Positions 25,258-38,606 of a DNA stretch of 64,000 nt are shown piece by piece. The notes beneath the pieces are model-generated. The model worked only from the letters and a program-made list of their open reading frames with translations. It made no database searches and was not told the origin of the DNA. The position numbers were made by a program, and so were the translations under genes. Positions within the stretch are counted from its first letter, which is position 1. Each line of letters starts with the position of its first letter. This DNA is from Trichoplusia ni (Eukaryota > Arthropoda > Insecta > Lepidoptera > Noctuidae), in NCBI RefSeq assembly GCF_003590095.1, contig NC_039481.1:8897895-8961894 (forward strand). The letters run 5' to 3'.

Positions 25258-25435
25258 CTAAAATAACTTTGACATATTGATATTTTTCTCCTTGCCGGCT
25301 TCATATTGAACATGCGTACACTTAGACGGGATCAGTTTGTCCGAAGATTCACTTGTACCTTTTAAAGGATCCTTAAGTACGACTCTTCTGACTTTATTTA
25401 TGAAAAATCTAATGCTAATCAAATTTATCCTGTGA
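25258..25435 (-). CDS. Unidentified coding-like terminal exon (minus strand)
   Basis: An acceptor (aattccctttcacag) on the minus strand opens a frame that ends with TAG at 25258. It reads INLISIRFFINKVRRVVLKD, then PLKGTSESSDKLIPSKCTHV and QYEAGKEKNINMSKLF. The second half is polar with balanced codon use, unlike the Leu/Phe/Lys-biased random frames nearby, so it may be genuine. No family is recognised. A decayed transposon frame is an equally good explanation. Confidence 0.25.
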
Positions 25436-25899
25436 AAGGGAATTGTTTCACATAGATACAATATACGAATAGTATCGGATATATTTCTAGCACTCATAAG
25501 TGCTCTCTTGATTTCTAAGTAGAGTGATATAATACAGTATCATTATCACTTCTTGCTATTAAATTTAAGTCAATATACCTATTCAAATTGCTACATAATT
25601 AGACACAAATTGCTTATTTCCATATAAGAAGCTTAGTCATAAACTCATTAACACCATTATACGGACACCGATAAAAGCAAGAGCAAGACTATGTTGAAGA
25701 ACTTTGATATAATAAATTGCAAGGCGCAAACAGGCCTCTATTATGAACTCCTGTAACATAATAATTGCCACTGTGAAAAAGAGACGCCAGAACAGCAGTA
25801 CAGTATGTCGTCTTGCTTCCACAAAAAAACTACTACAATCAACAAAACTATGTTGTTTCTTAAAGTGGTATTGTTAAAGGTGCAGATGACCTATTTCCT

Positions 25900-28800
25900 A
25901 ACACGTGTGAGCCTTTACATGACACCAATACCTCATTGAATACAAAATACGACATTTTCTATACTTTATTTCGGCGCCTTTCAGTCGGGGTGAAATGTCA
26001 TGTGGGGTTCCGTTGGCATTACACCTACGTACTATGTAGGCGTGGGGACTCTGTATGCACATATGGAACGTCTTCTTATGATATGAATGGAAGTACAATA
26101 GGAAGGGATAGCACTTTGTTAGTATTGTTCGCCTATACAAGTTTCAATACACAAATACGATGTAAGTTGGTGGAAATTGATAAATTATTAGATGATTTTT
26201 TTTTGTCTTTCTAGCAAAGTGACAGTGCAATCAAAGAGCGTTATTTATTGATATTAAAAAACAGCACATATACTTGTGTTTCCTTTTAGCGTTAACAATT
26301 TTAGAAATATTACTTGGCTACAAGAGGAAATTAGTTACTAAAAAGTTGTAGAGTTAGAAAACTCTACAATTTATTATGCCAATTACCTGTACATTTTTAT
26401 CGAACAAGTTTTATTTCTTCTTATCAAAATATGACTAAAAAAAAATTAAGTTGTACTTGGTAACACAAAACTACTCAAAATTATGTCTACACTAGTATTA
26501 AAACCGGAATATATAACAATACGAAATATGGAAGCAAAATGGGGGGTCGTAAAGCGGTATGCATTTTCCACAATTGCAATAGTATGTAAACTTCTCTTTT
26601 AATCTCCTCATCTCAGAAACTGCTGAATCGAATTGAGAATATGCCTTGAATACTGTATATGGTATTTTTTCCAGGAAGGCCAGGGTAGAAATACCGAATC
26701 ATGGCCACTAGAAATGAGCAAAACAAGGCTGAAATTGCAAGTTTATAAAATGGTATTTATTGATAATTGTATCTACGTAACAGTACTCATTATACCAATT
26801 ACTCCTCAATAATGAGATTAAAATTAATTTTAATCGAACGAAACTAATAAATCTAATTAAGCTTATACTCGAATTTCATTCGGGAGCCGTTTGGAAGCCA
26901 TTAGCGCGGGAGTCAGCTATTAAAGCTCAGTATTTCATCCCATCCCATTGGTCTAATGCTAACAGGATAATATATGGCGCTGCTCCGAAAATTATCATGA
27001 ATGATTTGTTCATGACTGTGATGATCTGTTTCATGATATACAACCTGGTAATAGACTGACGATGGACAAACAGCAGAGCCTTAACAAAAGGGTTCCATTT
27101 TTATTCTTCGGTTACGGAATCCTAAAAGTGTAGACACTATTTGCACATAGTGCGGAAATGGAGACTACATGACAAAAAAAATGGTTTTTCTCACGCTTCT
27201 TTATTGATATCGTCCGACTAGTTTCGGACCCAACCGAAGTCCTTAATGATAGGTTGTGGTGACTGAGGCGAAGTCGTGAGTCTAACTTAATGCTGTTCAA
27301 CTCACAACCCCGATGACGTCAGCATTAAGAAACCGATGTACTACGCAGGTAAAAAAATTGTTGATTTTCCGATTTAAATGATGAAGTAGAAGTAGCTACT
27401 AAAATAAAATGAATTTTCTTATCTTTTAGAAAACATACAAAGAAAAGCGTAGTAACTACGTATTAAATATTTAGCCCTAGTCTACATGACGGACAGTGTA
27501 GTGTTTTCAAATACAATAGCAGCCGCGTGCCTACTACATAAATATTACAGTTACGACCAAACTAACCGATGCCATTCATATTTATAGTCTATGAATTTTT
27601 AGTTAACAAAAAACTTGTCTAGACACGTCTACCAATTTGTTTTTATCGTGACATTTGAATGACACCCAATGTTGTAGTAAAATCTATAGAATTGACTATC
27701 GTACACCTGTTCACCGATACAAATAGCTGGTATTTGTATGTCCCATTGGGTTAAAATAGTTAGAAAACAAAAAGTGAGAAATCTATTAATTTGTACACGC
27801 TTGTGCATATGTCCTGGGCAGGTTTTTTGGTTTTACGATTCTAGCTGTTGTGGACAAAATCTTTCAAAACATTATATAGTCGTGAATTGTGTTTTAAGTA
27901 ATAATTCTGTTTTAACAATACAAAATAGGCTTAGGCTTAAAATAGGACTTATATAGTAAAATAGGCATATATAACATACATGTATTTTTTGTAAAAAAAT
28001 AAACTTATTATTTAGCAAAACTTTTAACCCGCGGCACCTCGAATATCAAATGACATTTAAAAGAAAATAATATTTATTTTTGTCAATTAATAACCGGTCA
28101 AACGCAACTGCTAATTGTTGCGGGCTTTAAAATGTTAAATCATTAACTTAATAAAAATTAACTTGACGGACTATTACCTATCAATAAATAAACAATAACT
28201 AAGATCTATAAATACGCCACTAAATAAATGATCTAGATAAACTCTACGCAATCTCAAACGTTGTTAAATCAATATTTTCACTTTTTTCCACAAATCCTCC
28301 TCAATAAAATTGAAAACGGAGTATTAAAAGGTCTGGTTGTTTGAAATATGTGTCGGGAACAAGGACAATAATAAATGGACAAGGCAAAATAAAATGAATC
28401 CATGAGATAAAAAACGGTGCGTTTATTTTACTTCGAGCCGGTATTCCCTACAGAATCATCATTATTTCCCCTTACAATTATGACAAGATATTCTTACGGA
28501 AGTACTTAGTATAGAAGAAACATTTACTCATCTATCACTATCAACATCTTCTCTAGTCCTCTTACCATTATGACTGCGGGTGGTTCATCATTTATTCAAC
28601 AAAAGTATGCAGTAAATTTGTAAGTAAGACGTCATTGCTCACAATGTTAAAAATCGCTTGATTCATAATTGCAAAATTAAGTATCGAGGACCTTCTTTAG
28701 CATTTTACTACTCTGCCTACTCTCCGTTATCACTTGGAGGTACCAGGAAACTGGAAGAGCACGTGGTCACGTGACCTTCTGGCTCAAATAAAGTATCAAT

Positions 28801-29592
28801 TAATGCTATTAAATTAAAATACCAACTCCAATCTCAGCCGTTCGTTGTTTAGCCCCATATGTCTGCTACACCGCCCACAAAGCTGCACTGCACTGACGGG
28901 ATTAAGATTGTTTTTATTTAAACGTTCCAAGCCAATGTCGATGGCAATATTTATTTCATACGTTCAATATTTTTATTTTGCTAATCCATTTGAATACATT
29001 CTGGGAATCGCACAAGGCTACGTTGATGGATAGTTTAGCCTTAGCTGGAAAGTTGCCTAAACCGACTTACAAATATATTGACAGGTAATATATGGTTAAA
29101 AAAACAAAGCTTTTATATTTATTTTTGGGCTTGGCTTTCAACGCCCCTTGGCAGGGCAATGAACCTTCAATAAAAAAGTGGCCCAAAAAGCTTAACAAAA
29201 TATTTAATAAGAAAATACTTTCATCACTCTACTTAACCCGAAACCGCGACGTCATTCCGCCAAAAAATAAATATCAATCACGAGTCAAGCCTTCCGTGTA
29301 CGATAAACATTCGCGGCGGTTGCCTCTGAAAAAGATTAAACCACTATCTATCGGGGTCAACGGTCCGCATTGTAGAGCCATACAAAGCACCCGGTTATAA
29401 ATCATGGTACAGGTAATTTCCTACCATTACTGCCTTTCTAACGATTTGTATTGTTCCGTGCTGTATGCAGGGCGAAATGGGCAGCTCGGTACAAATTACC
29501 CCCGTGAGTTTTGCAGGGTTTTGAGTCGGCGAAATTGGGGCAATATGAATGCATTGTTTCTTCAATTTGTTAGTTTATTTAAATGAAAATAT
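25900..29592. other. Mixed repeat and unassigned sequence
   Basis: 28850-29560 is GC-richer than its surroundings and holds a 102-codon frame at 29092-29400 that opens hydrophobically (MVKKTKLLYLFLGLAF) and then becomes Lys/Arg-rich. I see no splice sites or family resemblance and treat it as chance or regulatory DNA. Confidence 0.35.
27054..27300 (+). mobile_element. Two adjoining repeat fragments
   Basis: 27054-27127 (GACGATGGACAAACAGCAGA ... GGGTTCCATTTTTATTC, GGTTACGGAATCCTAA) resembles a moth repeat whose other fragments lie near 5736, 40116 and 56374. 27205-27290 (CGACTAGTTTCGGACCCAAC, GGTTGTGGTGACTGAGGCGA) is a second repeat, related to 21941-22010. The minus-strand 62-codon frame here is repeat sequence. 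Confidence 0.4.
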
Positions 29593-29808
29593 TCATATTA
29601 CTAATATTATAAACGCGAAAGATTGTAGAATGGATGTCTGGGTTGTTGGTCGTCTTTTACGCAAAAACTACTTAAAAGATTTAGACGAAACTTGGTACAC
29701 AGATATTTTATAAGCAAGATTTACACATAGGGTAGTTTATATATCTATTTTAACGTCCCGTGGGATCATTTTCGGTTTATAGCGGGCGGGCCCGCAGGCA
29801 AAAGCTAG
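29593..29808 (+). mobile_element. Helitron-like element, copy 1 of a back-to-back pair
   Basis: It begins TCATATTACTAATATTATAA and ends with a GC hairpin (GCGGGCGGGCCCGC), nine bases, then CTAG followed by T. TC...CTRR ends with a 3' hairpin and insertion between A and T are Helitron hallmarks. The middle (GATTTAGACGAAACTTGGTA) is shared with copies at 40282 and 62179. No coding capacity: non-autonomous. Confidence 0.65.
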
Positions 29809-29836
29809 TTTGTTATAGATTCATATCATACATTTA

Positions 29837-30085
29837 TCTTCTAATATATAAAATTCCCGTGTCACGATGTTAGTTACTTTTTATGAAATTTTGTATACAT
29901 ATTGGGTAGATCTGAGAATAGAACAATATCTATTTTTCATACCCATAAATGATAAGGGTAGCACACATAAAAAAAATATAATTTTTTGGACGAAATTGTT
30001 TTTTTTATTTTTAAATGTGGCATTAAAAATACATACAACTAGAAAAAAAAATATTCGGCAAAACAAAGTTTGCTGGGTCAGCTAG
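29837..30085 (+). mobile_element. Helitron-like element, second of the pair (different family)
   Basis: It starts TCTTCTAATATATAAAATTC and ends GCTGGGTCAGCTAG followed by T. The ends fit a Helitron family widespread in insects. It lies only 28 bases after the first element and in the same orientation. No coding capacity. Confidence 0.6.
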
Positions 30086-30089
30086 TATT

Positions 30090-33000
30090 ATATGTGTATA
30101 TATTTGATATAGTTATTAGAAAAGAAGAGACCTGACTCAAATTAGAAATATGCTAAATGAGGTTTTACATTGGTTTTATGAGACCAAAAACGAACCAGAA
30201 TAACAAGAAAAGTGACCTAATTTCTGCCTAAATGATACTTATCCATCAAACGATAGCTGAAATGGAAACCGTTTATAGCCAAAATTTTAAAGCCGAGTTA
30301 AAGGTTATTGCAATCGAAAGCCTGCCGAAATAAAGTACAGTATTTCCCGTTGATAAATAACTTATACATCAGCTGAAACAGCTCAATTTAAAATGATAAC
30401 CACCGTTTTATTTGCTAGAAAAACTGGTGAGAAATGTTACGTGTTGGTGATGAACCAAAAGGTTTATTATTGAACACGAAGAATGAATTATCGCATACTA
30501 CGCAATCATTATCATCAACACGCCATCATTCACCGCCGTCTACACAAATCACACGTTGTCAAAAATGACAAAAGGTAAAAAACACATTCTTTATTCAAAG
30601 ACATGGTATCCATAAGGGATGAATCTGGCAAGGTTTGTAAACCTTGTGATCATAAATCATTACTTTCACGACATACACGCAGACCTATAAAAGACTTATG
30701 TAACATCCTGACGGTCATATTATACTTATACATAATATGACAATAAAATCGAAATATTCCATTTTGGCTCATGACAGCAGCAATCAAAACCGAAGTGACG
30801 CAGGTTACACAATATTAGGAAATGCGTCGACATTCCGATAGTAAAATGTTGATTCCCGATAACTTTATGGCTCTAAGTTTACAACTTCCTTGCGAGAACC
30901 AATAAATTCCGTCAGCGAACCGAACAGGAAGACAATATTGTGTAATAGACTTATTTCGTGTAGTTATATCTGAGTTATGTGGCCCTGGTAGTGGTACCTT
31001 TAGCTCTAGATCGATTTGATCGATAAATGTTGCTGATTGATAATTTTAAACTTTGGAAATTGTGATTGTGATGTTAAGTTTGCGTGCACTGTTCCAAATT
31101 TCGTTCAATTCAACAGTTTCAAATTTGGGGTGAGTGTCAATTGCATAACTTCAACTTTAGCAAAGATAGCTTCCCCATTTAATTACACAATCGGTAGAAG
31201 TGGCTTGTATTCGGTACAGTATTCGTCCGAAACAAATCTGTCAGTTGAGAGAAAAATGTTTGTTTCAGTTAAGGACCTATCTTATCCTATCCTACCTAAC
31301 TTACCTTAATTTTTTACAGAATTATCATACTTTTCTGAAATACTCAAGCCTTGTCGCTGGAGTTCCACAAACAGTCAAGTCACATGCAAAGAGACGGCGA
31401 ATCAGAACAAGTATTCATGGAGATGGGACGAATATATGAGTCAAGAAATTACGAAACAACAAATATAATAAAAACATTTATCCCAAATTACAAGGCTACC
31501 TTCCTAACTTAAACGCCTTCGAGACATCCCATTAGTAGGTCGGGAAACATAAGAAAAGCTACGTAACGCTCCTAAATAAATCAGGCTAAGCAATTTCAGG
31601 CCATTAGTGTGTCGTAATCTGTAACAGGAATGTTCGCTGACAAATACGATACGAAACATATTGCCTTCTAGATATTTTAAGGGTTTTGCCGTGACTTGAT
31701 TTTGTCCGAAATTTTCCTTAAGTTTTTTCCACATTTCTTGTTCTATTAATATTTTGGGCATCCATGAGGACATTTATATGGGAGTCATGTGGACATGAAC
31801 AACTTAGTTTATGTATACTTAAACTTTGGAAGTACCAGAGTCGCGCAGAGCATACGGGGGCGACCTCGTGGGCGGTAGAGAGCTCGGGCTGGTTTTAGTG
31901 GGTAGAAGTGCGACATATCCTCACACCGTGCTCTCGGCGTGGGTTGAAGTCATTAGCTGTTCACACCGGGAAAAAAAGTGGTGAATTATTTGGGTATGGT
32001 ATCTCAAAAACGGTGGGTAAAACTTAAATAGAATCTATTAAATCTTATTTCGATTCAAGAAATATTAAAGCAAAACCTGTTTAATTTATTTCTCAACTAT
32101 CCTTCAGCTTCATGCGATACGACCTGGTCTCACACGGACATACAGCGAAGTAATAAGTTTCCGTTTTTACCGTTACGGTAAAAAGGTACTGAACCATAAA
32201 ACGATGATTTTGATTTTTCTTTTATGTAACAAAATACAATTACCCACTTTTTATCCCGTCTCAGATATAATTACGCTTTTTGCACTGAATAAAGCCAATC
32301 GTTTTTCTCGCTTTTGCCGAATTCGTTCTCATTTCCATAGAATCATATCTCGTAATGGATATAATATTGTGATCTATCGGAAACGACATTATCGTGTGTG
32401 GCCACGAAGTTAGAGGAATCAATTCTTGTAAAAATGTGTAAGACTTTTTTTTATTACGTGAAAACTTTTTTTTTGACTCTCGAGATTCACATTTTTACGA
32501 ATATACTTTAAGTAAAATGTTAAATTCCTCCGTTACATTTTCGGTATAACAGGTTTCGGAATACAGCTAGAGCAGCTGTGGATGTATTTAAAAAAAAATG
32601 TGTTATGAAGCCATTTAAAAAAAAAAAAATTATTTGTTTCACAAATAGACATGTTGCAAATCTTTAATATCTTAATAGCTATGAAAGATTTATTTTTTTA
32701 GTTGTAAACTCAGACTTACTGACCGTAATTTTGAGTCGTGAATGTAAAGTACGAGATAATGGTGTTCGTATCGATTCCGTCCCTTTGACCCTGAACCCGA
32801 AATATGTAGACCGATTTCGTGAATTTATTAACTTTCAACGGTTCTTCTATAGGTAAAATGAATTATGCAATCATAATAATTGAATAAATTTCTCTCTTCA
32901 GATTATGAATTCTTTTGTTTTTGTTCGCTTTTCCTGATGCTCTGTTGTTATTTGGTATTCTTCCTTGTCAAAACGACTAAAGAAATATTGCTGTGAAAAT

Positions 33001-34450
33001 TTTAACTGTTTAGCTATCGTTTCTTTAGTAGAGCCTAGTAATAGACGGGTAAATAGACGGCCAGATAAAATACCGTAGTAGACGGCCTTTGCCTTTAAAC
33101 CTTGAAAAATCAATACAAATTCTGTGAATGATCCTTAAGCTTTGGGCTAACCAATCCATTTTGTTATTAATATATTGAACAAATTTATAACTTTACTTAG
33201 CTTCTGACACCAGCTCCTACCACCAAGTGCCATTTTACAATAGTCAACGTCGTGACATTGAAGATTGTCAAAATGACACTTGGTTAGAGGGCAGGAGAAA
33301 ACAATATTGAAGTACAGGGCCAAAGTGATTACCTATCTATGGTATCAAAAACTAGCTTTTTATCCGTTCCTTCCTCATTTCATCGCTGAACACGTGTTAA
33401 GATGAACATATTTTACACGATAAATTATTTTTTATCTTATAAAAAAACATAATTTCAAGCAAAACGTATAAACACAAACAATTACTTTTTCTTTTACAAT
33501 AAAATACAATGATAACGTCATCAATAAATTGCCTATAAACTAAAAACTCCGATTTCATAGGCAGTAACAAAACAGTCTTAATAAACGACGTTTCACATAA
33601 AGTACACCATTTCGATACAAAGTATTCTCATGAAATTTGTTCAATCACAAGCCTAGTAACTCTGATGTCTGTTTGTCACGCAATGTGGGACAGAGATAGC
33701 GATATTTTATAGCAAGAAAGAACGAGACAAAACTATAAATAACTGTTTTATCTTTCACGTCTGACGGCAGAATGGTTTTAGGAGCTCTGTATTAGGTATC
33801 TATTACAAAAAAGGGAATTTATTTGCTGTTCAAATCTTTCTATTATTAGTAGGTTCTATCCGTTCTATTATTAGTAGGTTTTAATGAATTGAGATTACTA
33901 AACTAATTTTCTCTGCTCTCTAGAAGTCCAAAGATAGAAGCTAAAGAAACGTTAAATTACAGATCCAATGAGACTAGCTGCGCGTTTGTATCAAAATAGC
34001 CCAAAACGTTACGATATGAAAATAAAAATTGAGCCTTAATTTCAAATTGTGGATCACGATTTGTGTAAGAATTGTTCAATCCATAAGTTTCAACTACGTA
34101 CAAGTTTTTTTAAGCAATTTATGCTATTAGTAGCAAAAATTGGACAACCACCAGCAATCAGGTTGATATTCTCGGCTGATAATATCGTACCAAAGAGTTT
34201 CATGTTACTGAAATTCCGAATATCAAAAAATTGGTAAAGGATTCACTTTATTACGCGTAAAAGCCTGTCAAGTTCCCAATAAGGAAGATCCAGAGCAATA
34301 TTCTTAATTTGCATGAAGATTTTCACACGAGAAGGTAAGGGGAACGTGTCTCCTTATTTGTACTGGTTCGAGGCACTATATTCCTTTTTTGTTATATTCT
34401 CTTAACTGTAGTAACTTCTATAGCGGGTCAGCTAACATCGCTCAAAGTAA
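30090..34450. other. Stretch with no supported gene
   Basis: AT-rich with polyA/T runs. A minus-strand frame at 31504-31773 (MSSWMPKILIEQEMWKKLKE...) is somewhat protein-like but has no recognised domain or splice context. Confidence 0.4.
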
Positions 34451-34787
34451 TATCATCATCGGCCTAGCCGTTTCTCAACTATGTTGGAGTCGGCTTCCAG
34501 TCTAACCGGATTTAGCTAAGTACCAGTGTTTTACAAGAAGCGACTGCTTATGTGACCTCCTCAACTCAGTTACCTGGGCAACACGATACCCCTTAGTTAG
34601 TACGGTTGTCAGACTTTCAAGCTTCTGACTACCTGTAACGACTGTCAAAGGTGTATGAATAACAGCCGGGACCTATAACTTAACGTGCTTTTCGAAACAC
34701 GGAGGTAATCGTCATGACGAAGATGGTCACCCATCTGCGGACCAACCGCGTCAAGCATAGCTAAACCCATGATCGATTCATTTATGT
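34451..34787 (-). mobile_element. 5S rRNA-headed SINE (SINE3-like), most complete copy
   Basis: On the minus strand: a 5S-like head with GGTTGGTCCGCAGATGGGTG and ACC, then GTGTTTCGAAAAGCACGTTA, GACAGTCGTTACAGGTAGTC, the TGACAACC body, CAACATAGTTGAGAAACGGC, and GATGATGAT tail. The 105-codon frame at 34645-34962 is mostly this element. Confidence 0.65.
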
Positions 34788-35579
34788 AGTTATAGTTTAG
34801 CCACGAGCTCCTCAAAGTCAAACAAAGCTCCTCACTCAAAGCAATATACCAGGTAATATTATTGGACGTGGAAGCGTGACAGAGCATAACACAACGTAAA
34901 GTGGCATCTCCCTTCCACAAATGCAATGATATTTCTATAAGATGTTGCGGTAGGTCCTCCAAATATTGTTAGGATTCTAGACTAGATAAATTTTATTTAA
35001 TTTAGTTCATATTAAATACCTGACTTCATACATAAACCAAGGCAAGTTAAAGAAAAAATGCGAAATGTTTTTTCCCATGTTACCTTTGTCAGCCATGTTT
35101 AAAACAATCTGATCAATCTTAGTCTCTACCTATTCCATTGTTTCTTATCTATTGGCGGATAGTAAAAAGATCTGTTTAAAAGTGAAGTCATAATATTGAC
35201 AAAACGGTTAAACATACATTACAACGTCATAAACATTACTTATCTCTTGTATTACGATAATACCAATAAACGGAGACCTATAGTATGATTATGGTCAAGG
35301 CCTTATTGATATGTAGGCTGTTCAAGTTACAGGATATAGCGATGTATAAATCATTCGCTTTGCTCGTACAAATAAATGGAATATGAAAAAGAACTTTGTG
35401 CTTAATCTTCAAAAAGATAAAAATAAAATTGAAAAAGAAGAGATAACCACAAGTCTTTTCAATATTACTGAGCAATACATTGTTATTTCATACTTTATTT
35501 TTCCTATGCTATGCTACAAAATCTTCGCTATCCGCTCATACGATTTAAAATACACACTAAGGTACAAACATAATGTTTT

Positions 35580-35863
35580 TAGAATTCGTTTCCCTTCGTG
35601 ATCGTCAGCTAGCTTTACCACGCAAAAATGTCTGCTCGGGATGTTTACACGCTGCCGCTTATAGTTCCCCGCTATCCGCCTACACCTTACTCCACACACC
35701 CTACGACACTTATCTCCTAAATACAATATCGCTTACTATACTCGCTACCGCGAGATGTGATGCAGTTTTTTTAAACGCGCCGTCTTGAAAAAGAAATAAG
35801 CTTGTGATAGTGTTTTTTTCAACAATGAAGACTCCGTGCGTTTTACCTGGATGTTCTTATATT
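35580..35863 (+). promoter_or_regulatory. Promoter-like block with THAP-like first exon candidate
   Basis: A GC-richer stretch (about 35620-35790) precedes an ATG at 35825 that reads MKTPCVLPGCSYI, after which a consensus donor (gtgagtaag) begins at 35864. CVLPGC is the C-x4-C that begins THAP zinc fingers, which usually lie at the very N-terminus. A THAP domain needs later Cys and His residues that would come from the next exon. I did not find that exon in the window. It may be a host gene or a remnant of a domesticated transposase. Confidence 0.3.
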
Positions 35864-37281
35864 GTGAGTAAGGTGGCATTTACTTTTTGTTTTGTATTTG
35901 AGCTTAAAATAAGTAGGTATACTTATTAATATCTGTAGATTTGTTTTTTAAATGTAGAGTTGCAGTGTGATTTTGAGCTAAGTTCAAAAATATAATATTA
36001 GAGGCAAGATGTTATTGTGTTTAATATTTTCTTTATCTCTTACACGATATTTGGTGTTTGCGGATTTTATCTTTTTTTACAATCTGTTTATTTTTATCAA
36101 AACAGCACCTGCTGTCTTTTAATTCATATTATTGAATTCGTTTTGTTAGTATCCATTTCAACAAATAAACACTATAATATATTATGTTGGTTATATTTAA
36201 AATTTGATGAAAATATCAAGTGTTTTGTATACGTCCATAAAATAAAAAATACATACTGCTAGAATAATAAGTAAATATTTAGTCAATTGGGAAACATCTG
36301 TGAAAATAAACTACGTTGATAAATATATAACACAATATAAATGTTGAGTGACTTTGGTTAAAACCTTAAAACGGTTTCAAACCGCATCCTCATCACCGGC
36401 CATCTATATCTATTTTTAAAGTACAAGAACATGTACGGTATATTATATGCGTTTATAAGAAAGTCAAGAGATGTCTTAATTATTGTCCACGTGATATGAA
36501 TGTTTGGGGTTTCCCCGCGTTACAAAGATTGTAATATTGTTTTTCTTTTTGTGGAAATCTTTAAGTAGTCATAGGTAAGCAGTTCGCTATGGTACTTAAT
36601 TCTTCTCTATCAAAAATCACAACCCAACCCCCTCCCCAATTTAATTAATTCAAGAAAACATTTTCTATTAATAAAATATTGACATTTAATTGAGACACTA
36701 CATTAAATAAGATTTCTTTTTTGTTAACGCTTTTTTTTTAAATATATTTATTGAAACATGTCTTATACATAATAAAACCACACAAAATATATTAATAATC
36801 TGAGTAGAGGTAAAGAAAGTTACACTCCATAAGGTATCTCATATCAAGATGTAAACAGCATCTTAAACGAAGAGTTTTTATCAAGGAGGATTTAGCCATC
36901 TCAGTTTCGTACAAGTGATAGTCTTATCTTATCATTTTGACCTATTTTTGATTATAATTAAGTTTTTACTCTCCTTCAAACAATATTCATAAAAGTGTTA
37001 TTTTGAATTACAATTTTGAGTACAAAGAATTGTAGAGAGATTTGATCTTTAATTTGACTGCACTGATAGTTGAGGTCCCCATGCCAAACTATTTTGTGTG
37101 GTCCACAAATGCTTCTCCTGAGCTAAGTCTGTACCCCAGGACACAAAAAAAAAATTAGACTTAATGGGAATCGAGTTTTGCAATTTAAATTGATCTTCTT
37201 TTTAAAGACGTCATGCGTAAGTAGTTATCCACAGTGTACTTTTTGTATAGTTACGTTGTTTATTTCTACAAATATAAAAAT

Positions 37282-37432
37282 ACCCGAGACAATGTAAAAA
37301 TTCACAATTCTACATTGTCTCGGGTCTGGGTGTTTGTGGTACCTTCGTTGTTTCTGAATTCCATACCACAAGTGCTTTAGCAACTTACTTTGGGTTCAGA
37401 ACAATGTATGTGATGTTGTCCGCATTTATTAT
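37282..37432 (+). mobile_element. tRNA-headed SINE, family A, 5'-truncated with a fold-back end
   Basis: The body is intact from ACATTGTCTCGGGTCTGGGT to the family 3' end, but the tRNA head is gone. Instead the 5' edge (ACCCGAGACAATGTA) is a perfect 15-base inverted copy of TACATTGTCTCGGGT at 37311-37325. Confidence 0.7.
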
Positions 37433-38197
37433 TTCTAAAGAAATCTCTACCAGCAGACCCGCGGTAGGAGAAGAACATAATAAGGTGGTTAATGAAAAAA
37501 AAAACAGTGATTAATCGTCCAAAGCCAGTGACCCGACCTTAGTTTAACAGAACGATACTTAATCACTTTGTTTATCAGCATCACTCAACACCGACTCATC
37601 ATTGTAATCGTTATTAATAACAATATTAATTAAAACTTCATTAAAAAGACAATTAGTTATCTAACAACTGCCCATTGACCTAAATTCTAATAGTACATGA
37701 TATATGGCATAAAATTCGTTGGAGTGATTGTCACTCTATCTTTGTATTGTTTTGCTTCTATTTTTTTAATGGATCTGTGTGAATTGCAAGGAGAAATGTT
37801 TCGCAGAAAATCTATGTGCAATCAATTAATAAAAAAAAAGTTAAATTTGCCTCACTTCCCGTTTAAAATTTTTTCGTTAAGTCTCCCAAATATAACATCT
37901 TTTAATTAAAACTGGGACGAAATTAGTTAAAAGTCCATTGTTCGAGCTCTCCTTTCTTAGGAATTAAAGAATTAAATTAAAAACGATTTAAAAGAAGAAA
38001 TGTCAACTAATTAAAATCTTTCACTCATCGACTTTACGGAACAATTAAAACAGAAGGTTGACTTTGTTCTAGATCTTGAGAAGACTTTTTAACACAAAAC
38101 TTGTGTTTCATTGTTCTTGATATTTCATGTGACTTGTCAATTTGTCATCTATATTTAATCAGTGCTAACACCATCTCTGTGTCAAACCAAGCAAAAC

Positions 38198-38282
38198 GTG
38201 TCGCGAGTTCAATCCCCGTGCAAAACAAATTTCTGTTCAGAAATCCACGAATGCATGTTCTAAGTTTGAGCGTATTTTTGAC
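38198..38282 (+). mobile_element. SINE family B, fragment
   Basis: GTCGCGAGTTCAATCCCCGT is a B box; CCACGAATGCATGTTCTAAG is shared with 63300-63320. The head 5' part and the tail are missing. A chance reading frame over it is not a gene. Confidence 0.5.
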
Positions 38283-38395
38283 AAGTGACTAAAGTTTGAT
38301 TGGAAGCAGTTAATTACTAGACAACAGATAAATCTACTCACATTTGAAATACATCTTAAACTCAGAAAAAAGCTAACTACGTTTAATAACGAGGT

Positions 38396-38606
38396 CGAGT
38401 GGCGTACGCACCGGTTTCAAGGTGTCGCTAGCTCTGAGGTCCCGGGTTCGATCCCCGGTCGGGTCAATGTAAAAATTCACTTTTTCTACATTGTCTCGGG
38501 TCTGGGTGTTTGTGGTACCTTCGTTGTATCTGAATTCCATAATACAAGTGCTTTAGCAACTTACTTTGGGTTCAGAAAAATGTATGTGATGTTGTCCGCA
38601 TATAAT
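38396..38606 (+). mobile_element. tRNA-headed SINE, family A, most complete copy
   Basis: Full head (GGTCGAGTGGCGTACGCACC, then GGGTTCGATCCCCGGTCGGG) plus full body, followed by a short ATAATATAAAATAAT-type tail. Perfect B box GGTTCGATCCC. Confidence 0.78.

Noticed and set aside
29092..29400. 102-codon frame with a signal-peptide-like start
   Set aside because: The remainder is Lys/Arg-rich with no recognisable fold, splice site or conserved motif; kept only as a note in the block description.
34645..34962. 105-codon minus-strand frame
   Set aside because: More than half of it is the 5S-headed SINE.
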